A DNA stretch of 32,018 nt from an uncultured OM182 clade bacterium (GTDB lineage: Bacteria; Pseudomonadota; Gammaproteobacteria; Pseudomonadales; Azotimanducaceae), in NCBI GenBank assembly GCA_905182025.1, contig CAJJAA010000044.1:1-32018 (forward strand), in the 5' to 3' direction. Positions 1-8,014 of the stretch are shown here, one piece after another. Below the pieces are notes generated by a model. The model made no database searches, had not been told where the DNA came from, and saw only the letters and a program-made list of their open reading frames with translations. How positions within the stretch are numbered: position 1 is the stretch's first letter; the number at the start of each line of letters is the position of its first letter. Position numbers and translations under genes: made by a program.

Positions 1-356
1 AATGACTAAATAGACTAACAACAGGAAAAATTGATTCGTAAACCATTGTAAACAACGACGTTATTTGGCGGCGCCACTATCTACGTTAGAGAAGACATTA
101 ATACGGTCTCTAAAATCATCTCAATATTCGGTGGCACTGATAACAGTGCGCCGTCAAACAGGGGCAGCCACGCACCTGTTGTCATTGTTGAGGGGCTGGT
201 ATGTTCGGTGCGGCCGCGATCAAAAGCAAACGATCCATCAAAGAAGTATTTCTCGATTTTGCTGATCGCATTAGAGGCATCCAAAAACCGAAATCGAACA
301 AGTCCTCTAGGTCAGGAAATGGCGCAACACCGCTGTTCAAACAAGGTCGGCGATAA
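1..356 (+). pseudogene. C-terminal part of a LiaF-like (DUF2154-type) protein, frameshifted and cut by the left window edge
   Basis: From about 61 frame 1 reads LFGGATIYVRED, then IISIFGGTDN and VVIVEGLV. From the ATG at 201 frame 3 continues MFGAAAIKSKRSIKEVF and ends at the TAA of 354-356. The spaced FGG motifs with VIVEGxxxFG are typical of the beta-rich C-terminal domain of LiaF-like cell-envelope stress proteins. One missing base at about 199-201 joins the two halves. The N-terminal side is also disturbed: frame 1 has a TAA at 49-51 and no start codon, and frame 3 reads TIVNNDV just before. The gene therefore probably extends off the left edge with further indels. The domain call rests on motif pattern only. 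No promoter or ribosome site is visible. Confidence 0.5.
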
Positions 357-529
357 TCGCTGTCGGTATTGTTCGCGCTGTAGTCGAAATGAATGTGACC
401 GGCGCCGTCGTTTGAGTGAGTTGTTTGAGTGAGAGGTTCGAATGAGCGGCGTGGGTTAACAAAGGCCAGTTATAGGTCCATTTACTTGATGATCGCTGTA
501 TTATCTAGGGTAATGGAAAGGGTCTATAT

Positions 530-1611
530 ATGGTTACGCAATACTTCTCCGACAATTATTTTGAAGCCCGTGACAAGTTCTTGGCCGCCGCAAACAAATC
601 CGGCGCAGTGATAGAATCTCATCGCAATCCAAACGGTGCAGGTCCTAATGGGCAGGATATCTATACGGATGTTGCCGTCTTTGGTGACCCGGCGTCGCCA
701 AAGATACTCATGATCGTTTCTGGCACACATGGCAACGAAGGGTTTTGTGGCTCTGGTTGTCAAATCGCTTATCTGCAGCAAGGGTTGATACAACAACGTG
801 CCGATGACACCTGCGTGGTCATGGTGCATGCACTAAATTGTTACGGCTTTGCGAATGTACGCAGAGTCACCGAGGATAACGTCGATCTTAATCGCAATTT
901 TGTTGATCACGATAAATCCTATCCAGACAACATAGGCTATGCAGACATACATCATCTTTTAGTACCGCAGGACTGGACGGCAGAATCCGTCAAACAAGCG
1001 AACAAAGGCTTGGCAATCTATCGCAGTGAGCACGGTGCCGGTGCCTTACAAAATGCAATCTCCGGTGGTCAGCACACGCACCCGGATGGTGTGTTTTTTG
1101 GCGGCATTAAGCCAAGTTGGTCGAACACAATGTTGCGAAGCATTGTAAATCAGTATTGTTTGAAAAAAGAACACGTCGCTTTGCTGGACTTTCATACGGG
1201 GCTCGGACCCAACGGCATTGGTGAGCTTATTTTAAATGGTGATTTCAAGCAGTCCTATGAACGTGCCCAAGGCTGGTACAACGACGAGGTGACGAGCTTT
1301 CAAGACGGCTCATCAACGTCGGCTGAGCTAACGGGTATGATGTGTTTTGCGTTTCTCGATGCGATGCCCGCCATAAACTAACCGGTATCGCGATTGAGTA
1401 TGGCACGGTCAGCGGTGCGGAGGTGTTGTCCTCGATGCGATTCGATAACTGGATCAATCTACATGAAACGCCCGACACCGACCGTTGGCGACAAGGTAAG
1501 CAGGCGATAAGAGATGCGCTTTATTGCGATAACGATGAGTGGAAAGAAAAGGTTTTGGCAAGGGCTCAATGGGTGCTAAAACATGCTTACAAGGGCCTGC
1601 GGAGTATTTGA
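530..1611 (+). pseudogene. DUF2817 / M14-like zinc carboxypeptidase-family protein, one frameshift
   Basis: The ATG at 530 follows GAAAGGG with 7-nt spacing, a good Shine-Dalgarno. The protein carries the zinc motif SGTHGNEG (H67, E70), NVDLNRNF, and LLDFHTGLG with the third ligand H222. The frame reads through SAELTG and FLDAMP and stops at 1379-1381. The next frame supplies the expected end KLTGIAIEYGTVSG, with the catalytic-type Glu, and then runs to 1611. One extra C in the CCC run at 1367-1369 would give one ORF of about 360 residues, a normal size for the family. DUF2817 proteins are related to M14 metallocarboxypeptidases and lack a well-defined substrate. Either this is a fresh one-base deletion or a homopolymer error. 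It is convergent with the PhyH gene. Confidence 0.8.
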
Positions 1612-1797
1612 AAAAGGCGCAATGGGCGTTCCATTAGGCGTTAAACACCTAATTTGATTCAATGCGAACACAGCGCAGTAATGTTCAAAACAAATGTCTG
1701 TTCACTTTAATGCGGTTACCCCATCCAGAACAGAAATTCTCTTCGGTCGTCGTTCGGGATTGTTACTGCGCTAGTAATGACGGCTGTCGAAGCCTCA

Positions 1798-3083
1798 CTA
1801 TGGGTTAATTTTTGTTCCGCCGATGCCCACGGGTGCACTTTGCGGTGTCCCGCTCTGGCTTTCGCTCACGACGTCGCGCAGGGTGAAGGCGGTGCCTTAG
1901 AGCTCCTGTTCGACGAGTTGAACTGGGGCCCAATTCACCACCACGCGTAAGTATTCTCCCTCTGTCTGCGGCAAGTCGAAACTCTGACGATTGCGCCACT
2001 GTCGCTTCCTGCTAGCGACCCGCTGGCGCCAAACCCGTGCCCTTCGTTCGTCTGTGCCGCGTTTGTTGCCTGATAGCCCATGCGCTGCAGCAGTTTCGGG
2101 CTCGCCCGCTGCACCACCTCGGGCTTGACCGACAACATCCAGTTTTCCTGCTGCCTGATTAGAGGGATGCTGCATGCCGTTGAGCATGACGATGCGGGGC
2201 GTCTCTGTGTGGTTGATACCCGTGCTGTGCAGACAGGCGACCGTCAGTGATAATCATTGTGCCGGCCTTGGCATCGATATTAATAGCCGGCGGCAGTTTA
2301 TCGACAGACTTTTGATTGCGCACAGCGTCCGACAAAACGAGATGACTGCCCGGAATGACCAATGTCCCGCCGTTGGTTTCGTCAATGTCGGTAATTGGAG
2401 TCAGTATATTAATCGTCAAAGGACTTCTAGAATCAAGGGCGATATCTTGGTCCTGATGCAATGCCTGGGGTACGCCGCCTTTTAAAGAAATGGATGCAAT
2501 CAACGAGGTGCAAATCCAGTTCGACCCGAGAGCCTCGGTGACTAGCTGTTCTACTAAAGCCCCGCCCTGCACAACCGATGGACTTTGCTCTATCAGACCC
2601 TCAAAACACTGGCCTTTATTAATACAACAATTGATATTCTGACCGCTGGGAGTTTTCTGTGCAATACCAGCAAGCCTTTCGCCTTCTGCTTGCTCAAGCT
2701 ACGCGTTGCCGAATAGTGCTTACCTGATCAGGACTGAGCGCATCTTCAATTTTGCAGTATCCCCATTTCAGCATGTCGGATCGCAGCCGATTGATATCTT
2801 TGGAAGGTATTGGTAAATCTTTGTCGTTCCAGTATGAATGCTTAGACCCAGTGGTGGTGTCGTAATATGCCCCTGGCTTGAACTCCCACTGCCCCCATTC
2901 ACTGCTTCGTTTCGGCGGCACGAAGTAGATCTCCGGATTACTTTCAAGCACGGATTTCATTGGATCTTTGGCGGACAGTTCGGCGCGATACATCTGGGAT
3001 TCTGCGCTTGCCTTCGAAGCAATATAGGCTGGGTCGAATTCGGTCGGAATAGAACTCATGTTATCAATATCCTCATGCAGCAT
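1798..3083 (-). pseudogene. PhyH (phytanoyl-CoA dioxygenase) family 2-oxoglutarate/Fe(II) oxygenase, broken by several indels
   Basis: Pieces in all three minus frames join into one protein. The N-terminal block (3083 to about 2700) ends in DQVSTIRQRV. It continues as EQAEGERLAGIAQK and then QALHQDQDIAL, whose HQD is the Fe-binding HxD. TPITDIDETNGGTLVIPGSH and IITDGRLLHSTGINHTETP follow, the latter supplying the distal His, then MLSVKPEVVQRASPK and FDLPQTEGEYLRVV. Shifts are needed near 2699, 2235, 2155 and 1995. An in-frame TAA near 1900 precedes a tail that still looks coded (FTLRDVVSES, ending at 1798). Three shifts are one-base insertions and one a one-base deletion. PhyH enzymes hydroxylate acyl-CoAs or small molecules; the substrate here is unknown. 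The start may be the ATG at 3059 instead. It is the last gene of the unit with the transporter and the DUF1254 gene. Confidence 0.75.
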
Positions 3084-3197
3084 TTCATCATGGTTGAGAG
3101 TACACGTAATCCGATAGAGGTTCGAGAGAGCGGCAGAACTAAACCTCTACATTTAGTCTGCAGCCTTTTTTGAATTTGCGATGATTGAGCAGCAACG

Positions 3198-4620
3198 CTA
3201 TTTTAAAGCCTCAAGAATCTCAGCGTGTCGCTTGCGATCCAGGTTGTATGCCCTGATGGCGTAGTAGAACGGTATAAACGCTAAGCGCGACCGTCGGGTC
3301 CGCCGATCACCGCAAGACTGAGACAAGGTATCGCTCAGGCACGTCCTGCCGCCGTTTTGATGTGATCGCGCCGCTCGGCCACGATCAATCACATCCAGCA
3401 CGCGCGCCGCCTATGCCGCTGCCTAATACCGGTCGCGGCAGCTTATGTCAGTGAAGGCAAACGCGCCAAAAAATACATGCCTTCGTTGCGCTTGCCCGTC
3501 GTCGAGACGCATGCTCATCGGCAACGTCCGCCATCATCGAACTGATGGCGACAATCAACTGTGCAATACCGGTGCCGGCTATAAAAGCAAAAAAGATCAA
3601 CAATGCCAATGAACCCATCGTAGGCACATCTGGGAACAAGCCCGCGAATCGCAACAGATAAGGCGCAGCAGTTGCCATAGCCCAAAGCGAAACCCCCGCA
3701 ATAAGCACCACTTTTTTATCCCAGCGTTTGCCTATCAAGGGTGACAGGACATAACCAATTAACGTCGCAATGAACTGGGAAAGTAACACGAGGGGCAACT
3801 GAGACGGCGCCAATTCCCAATAAAATGTGTTCACGTAAAGCCCAAGAGCCGCGGCAATGCCAACAGGTACGGAAACCATGATGAACGCCAGTACCAGCGC
3901 GCGAAATGATTGGTTGCGAAGGGCTTGTTGTAAGTCCTCAAATACCTGAAGAATTTTGCTGTCGCTGCCCGGCACTGGCCCCGGTAAATGTGGTATCAAG
4001 GAGCGTGTTCCGTAGGAGGTCACCATAATCGACAAAAACATACCGATACTGAGTATCAATGTGAACGTTGGGTACGCAGCCGGGTTCAACTGCCCGTTTG
4101 CGTATTCGTCGGTAGCTGCAAAAAAATAGCCAAAGCCTAAGCCAGCCACGATCAACCAGCCACTGATGCCGAAGACCATGCGGTAAGCCACAATCGTCGT
4201 GCGCTCATCGAAGTCGGATGTTAACTCCGCCCCCAGTGCTAGATGGGGAACATGATACAAGGTCATCGAAATGCGTGTTAACACCGTGAAGGTGAGTAGC
4301 CATAGAAATAGGTGAAATTCGCCGGTTACCATCGGGTTAAACAGACAGTAAAAACTAATCGCCAACGGTAGTGCGGAGGCGTACATGAAAGGGTGACGTC
4401 TGCCGAGTTTTGATTTCCAGTTGTCTGAAATAGTGCCCATCATTGGATCCGTCACCGCGTCGATCAGCGTCGCGATAAATAACGCTAAACCACACAGTGT
4501 GCCAGACACACCTAAAACCTGATTGAAGTAAAACAATAGCAGTATGCTAAAGGCGCTATTTTTGAGCCCTTCTGCAAGTTGGCCAATCCAATAGGCCAAT
4601 TTAACGCCAAATGTCAGCAT
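3198..4620 (-). pseudogene. GPH-family (MelB-like) MFS symporter, C-terminus shredded by indels
   Basis: The first 375 or so residues (4620 to about 3505) are intact: multiple hydrophobic segments, AYWIGQLAEG, and the family signature TDPMMGTISDN followed by LGRRHPFMYAS. After MMADVADEH the frame is lost. The family tail TGKRNEGMYFG, GAFAFTD, AATGI, GSGIGG, LDVID, TAAGR, AVIGG, FIPFYYAIRAYNLDRKRHA can be recovered only by switching frames about seven times, down to the stop at 3198. Most shifts are single bases, for example an A/T run at 3468-3473. GPH carriers import sugars, sugar acids or related solutes with H+ or Na+. It starts 47 nt after the DUF1254 stop, so the two genes are probably co-transcribed. 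If the indels are real the product lacks its last helices and is probably inactive. Confidence 0.8.
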
Positions 4621-4666
4621 GAATATCCTGTTCTAAGTGAGTTTTGAATGCCAATGCCTGATTCGA

Positions 4667-5905
4667 TCACAGGACAGCAAGGGAGGGGGGGAACCATTGG
4701 CATTCAATGACGTCATCATGTCCTTCATAAACTCGCATTCCCATTATGTAAGGACCGTTCGGTACCGGTAGCCAATTGGCTATCTCCGCTGGTCGAGCAG
4801 CGCTGATGTGAATCGTCAGGCTACCATCATCATCGTAAACAAGGCCTGGTGTACGGTCGCTGATAGACCAGCGATTAATTTCATTTTCAACCAGATACAT
4901 ATCTGTACCGTAGGCTGTTAACGACCAGAATGCATGACAGGGTGGCATCGCGTTGGCTTGGAATTTCAACAGGAGTGGTTGGGACCCGTCAAGACGGTTT
5001 CCCACTGCATCGTGCTGAGCGATGTAGGATCTATTCTCTATCGCTTGATGTCCACCAAGCCCAAACTTTGCACCGACTGCGCGTTTCAATATGTCGCCAC
5101 CAGAGCCAGTGGCACCTCGGCCCGTGGTCCAGCCATTTTTTTGCACATTGCCTGCGTTGTTTCGGCCAATAATAAGTTTCTCGCCTTCTGCGACGCCTGC
5201 TATCAGTTGTTCCGATGACACACTAGCAGGGTCATCAACGATCGCCTGTGCTGCGGCAGAGAGTTTCGGGTGCCAGGGCGCGGGAGGATCGATTTCCGTA
5301 TAGCGTTTCAATTCTGAGTAAAAATCAGCGCCGGTTTTTCCAATCGCTGTCGCACGACCTGCGCGCTCAGTGCGTTCGTTTGGATGAGATGAGGGTGCTG
5401 TAACCGTAATGCCATGCTGTAACGAACGTGCCTTGGCGATATCTTCGGGCGATTCAACCAATACGCGCATAATGACCCATGCCGTGGGTGTGCCAATAGT
5501 GACAACATGGCTGTCATCGTTTGCGGGTGGTGTCATCGGGTCAAATGTGACGCGGACACGCGTGCCTGCCACACCGTGATGTCGACGGCAAACATAGGCG
5601 ACGTGTGTGTAAGCGTCTAGGATCATGACGTTCCAGTATCTGCCAGGATGATCCATAGGCGGTACGTTAATAGTCAGGTCGCCCTGTCCCAAGTCATACC
5701 AGGCAGATGAGTACAGTGTGTCGTTATTTGGCACAACGATGGCACGGTCGTCGGGCGTCGCAAGATCGTCAATATGATTAATAGTACCTGTATCGGTCTT
5801 CGAACACAGTAATGAGCGTGTACGGTGGACTGACACCAAGGGGAACCCCCAAACGTAAGCTTCGGCGGCGGGTGAAATATCATTAGGTGAAGAGGTAAGT
5901 GCCAT
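4667..5905 (-). CDS. DUF1254/DUF1214 domain protein
   Basis: This 412-residue ORF opens with AEAYVWGFPLV and has RAIVVPNNDTLYSSAW with DLGQGDLTI, typical of DUF1254. The C-terminal DUF1214 half has LLLKFQANAMPPCHAFWS and ends PNGPYIMGMRVYEG. Many relatives carry an export signal. This one begins MALTSSPNDISP with no hydrophobic leader, so it may be cytoplasmic. The biochemical role of the family is not established. It is the first gene of a minus-strand unit followed by the GPH transporter (46-nt gap) and the PhyH oxygenase. It is divergent from the helicase across a 177-nt gap. No strong Shine-Dalgarno precedes the ATG. Unlike its two downstream neighbours it shows no frameshift. Confidence 0.85.
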   Translation of the reverse strand: MALTSSPNDISPAAEAYVWGFPLVSVHRTRSLLCSKTDTGTINHIDDLATPDDRAIVVPNNDTLYSSAWYDLGQGDLTINVPPMDHPGRYWNVMILDAYTHVAYVCRRHHGVAGTRVRVTFDPMTPPANDDSHVVTIGTPTAWVIMRVLVESPEDIAKARSLQHGITVTAPSSHPNERTERAGRATAIGKTGADFYSELKRYTEIDPPAPWHPKLSAAAQAIVDDPASVSSEQLIAGVAEGEKLIIGRNNAGNVQKNGWTTGRGATGSGGDILKRAVGAKFGLGGHQAIENRSYIAQHDAVGNRLDGSQPLLLKFQANAMPPCHAFWSLTAYGTDMYLVENEINRWSISDRTPGLVYDDDGSLTIHISAARPAEIANWLPVPNGPYIMGMRVYEGHDDVIECQWFPPSLAVL

Positions 5906-5951
5906 TGGTGGGTAACTGTTCGGGGTTAATCGCGAAAGTCATTGTAACTGA

Positions 5952-5981
5952 TTGTCACTTTACGCTGGTGCCATTTATTCT
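5952..5981 (+). promoter_or_regulatory. possible sigma70-type promoter for the DEAD-box helicase
   Basis: TTGTCA at 5952-5957 and TATTCT at 5976-5981 are separated by 18 bases, in the divergent gap and facing the helicase. This would leave a 5' leader of about 95 nt, which is common for RNA helicases that respond to cold. It was picked by eye from an AT-rich gap, so the support is weak. Confidence 0.25.
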
Positions 5982-6082
5982 AATTTGCCAATAATTACAT
6001 TAATGCATACTATGCAGCCAAATATTCGTCGATACTGACATTAGCCTCTCCTGTATTTTCTCTATCCTTTACGAGATTCACA

Positions 6083-7330
6083 ATGACATTTTCTAAGCTT
6101 GGATTATGCGAACCTATTTTGAAAGCCGTCCTCGAGCAGGGGTACACGGCACCCACGCCAATTCAAGCGAAGGTAATTCCTGAAATACTGGCCGGCAGAT
6201 CGGTTGTTGCATCAGCACAAACAGGAACGGGAAAAACTGCCGGTTTTGTGCTGCCTATTCTCGAGCGGCTAAAGGGTGAGCGTAAACGCCGAGCCAAGCG
6301 AATGCGTGCATTGATAATCGAACCGACCCGCGAGCTTGCTGTGCAGGTTCAAGAGAGTATTCGTCAGTATGCGAGACATCTGGACGTGGTATCCATGGCG
6401 ATGTTTGGCGGCGTAGACACGGAGCAGCAAAAACAGCAGCTTATAGAGGGTGTTGATATCCTTGTTGCCACGCCGGGTCGGCTGCTGGACATGATTCACC
6501 AACGAGCACTACATTTTGATGAGCTAGAAATATTGGTTTTGGATGAGGCCGACAGAATGCTCGACATGGGTTTTATTGGCGACATTAATAAAATCATTGA
6601 GCGTCTACCTGAGCAAAGACAGAACCTGCTGCTTTCTGCCACGATGTCAGATGATGTGCGACGCTTGGCCGACACCAACATCGAAAATGCAGTTGAAATT
6701 TCCCTTGAGAATGATTGGGCGTCCGCGCCGAAAATTACCCAATGGTTAGTGACGGTTGATAAGCACAATAAGTCAGCGCTGCTAAGCCATCTGATTAGCG
6801 AGCATCAGTGGACGCAGGCGCTGGTTTTTATTCGTACAAAGCATGGCGCCGCCAAGTTGGCCAGCCAGCTTGTAAAGCGCGGTATAAATGCTGAGGCTAT
6901 ACACAGTGATAGAAGCCAGGCCAATCGCTCAAAAATTTTGGCTGAGTTTAAGTCGGGTGAGCTGCCCATACTCATTGGCACAGGCATAGCGGCACGGGGG
7001 ATTGATATCGATAATCTTGAACGTGTAGTGAACTATGATTTACCCGATGATGCTGATGATTACATCCATCGTATAGGTCGTACCGGTCGGGCGGGTGCCA
7101 GCGGTGAGGCTGTATCGTTAGTTTCCAATGATGATTTCAAAAGACTTTGTGCGATAGAGAGCCGATTAGGTCAGCTCATTGGACGACGGGACAATGAAGC
7201 GTTCAAAGCTGTCAAAGAAGTGCCTATTTCTATCTTGGACTTTGTTAAAAAGAGTGCAAGAGAATCGACAGGTCGTCGTTCGACCGATGGAAATAAACCG
7301 GGTAATCCCTGGCTGAAGAATAGAAAATAG
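6083..7330 (+). CDS. ATP-dependent RNA helicase, DEAD-box, RhlE-like
   Basis: This 415-residue protein has the full helicase core: Q-motif region TAPTPIQAK, motif I AQTGTGKT (45-52), motif Ia PTRELAVQV, GG and TPGR, motif II DEAD (154-157) followed by RMLDMGF, and motif III SAT (185-187). The second RecA lobe has VFIRTKHGAAKLA, motif V in IAARGIDI, and motif VI HRIGRTGRAG. The short basic tail fits RhlE-type proteins, which unwind structured RNA in ribosome assembly and RNA decay. Motif V reads IGTGIAARGID, with Gly where most relatives have Asp (ATDIAARGID). Single gene; after the stop there is only an imperfect GC-rich hairpin near 7359-7382. The Shine-Dalgarno is weak (GAGA). Confidence 0.93.
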   Translation: MTFSKLGLCEPILKAVLEQGYTAPTPIQAKVIPEILAGRSVVASAQTGTGKTAGFVLPILERLKGERKRRAKRMRALIIEPTRELAVQVQESIRQYARHLDVVSMAMFGGVDTEQQKQQLIEGVDILVATPGRLLDMIHQRALHFDELEILVLDEADRMLDMGFIGDINKIIERLPEQRQNLLLSATMSDDVRRLADTNIENAVEISLENDWASAPKITQWLVTVDKHNKSALLSHLISEHQWTQALVFIRTKHGAAKLASQLVKRGINAEAIHSDRSQANRSKILAEFKSGELPILIGTGIAARGIDIDNLERVVNYDLPDDADDYIHRIGRTGRAGASGEAVSLVSNDDFKRLCAIESRLGQLIGRRDNEAFKAVKEVPISILDFVKKSARESTGRRSTDGNKPGNPWLKNRK

Positions 7331-7506
7331 AAACCCAAGTTTACGCCATAGTCTTGGCGACTCGCCGTCTCGGCGTGAAGTCGTTTAAACGGCCCAGTAT
7401 GAGATATCGCTTAATCCTTTTGGTTTTTTTTCTATGACCGTTTCCGCCAGTTCTGGTATTAATCTGCGAGTAAATTAATGCGGATGTTTAGCCAATCGGT
7501 TGTGCG

Positions 7507-7995
7507 CTAGGAGGCTTGGTCTGTGGGTGGATGCAGCTCACCGGTATCGAGAATCGGCGACGCGTCCAGTTGTTCCGCGTCCATCAAATAAGCAATCTGT
7601 TGCAGGGATGCTATCAGAGAGTTTCGCTGCCAGTCTGGCAGTTTACGGTATTCATTCAAGAAACCTGCCTGCAGCAGTTCGGGCGCATGGCTCACCAATT
7701 CTTTGCCGCGTTCCGTCAGATCAACTGCGACCGACCGTTTGTCCTGATCACTTTTAACACGTACAACAAGCTGGTTTTTTGTGAGTCTATCCAGCAGCGT
7801 AGTGACGGTTGCTTGTGACAAAACCATCTCTCTGGCGATCGTACTAGGTGACGGGCTACCCAACTTGTTGATGATTTCCATCACGAGCAATTGTGACGTC
7901 GTCAGGCCGGTTTTCTTTTGAAGGCTTTTGGAATGAAGATCAATGGCACGCGTTATTCGCCGCAGTGCGACCAGTATTTCATCATAATCTTTCAT
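7507..7995 (-). CDS. MarR-family transcriptional regulator
   Basis: 162 residues with a winged helix-turn-helix: LTTSQLLVMEIINKLG, then STIAREMVLSQATVTTLLDRL as the recognition region, and the wing with SDQDKRSVAVDLTERG. The DxRS motif in the wing is typical of MarR. MarR dimers usually repress nearby genes and release DNA on binding a phenolic or other small ligand. It starts 19 nt after the TPR-sulfotransferase stop on the same strand, so the two are probably co-transcribed. The N-terminal half resembles the EctR type of MarR regulator, but no ectoine genes are in the window, so that name is not given. Confidence 0.9.
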   Translation of the reverse strand: MKDYDEILVALRRITRAIDLHSKSLQKKTGLTTSQLLVMEIINKLGSPSPSTIAREMVLSQATVTTLLDRLTKNQLVVRVKSDQDKRSVAVDLTERGKELVSHAPELLQAGFLNEYRKLPDWQRNSLIASLQQIAYLMDAEQLDASPILDTGELHPPTDQAS

Positions 7996-8014
7996 AGGTA
8001 TTTTTAGGGTTGTC

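Noticed and set aside
411..432. Direct repeat TTTGAGTGAG twice before the DUF2817 gene
   Set aside because: Only two short copies, no further structure, and within an indel-rich stretch.
1805..2187. Short minus-strand ORFs as separate small genes
   Set aside because: They are pieces of the frameshifted PhyH gene; the remaining frames are shadows.
7359..7382. GC-rich hairpin after the helicase as a terminator
   Set aside because: The stem is interrupted and no T run follows directly, so it is not called.
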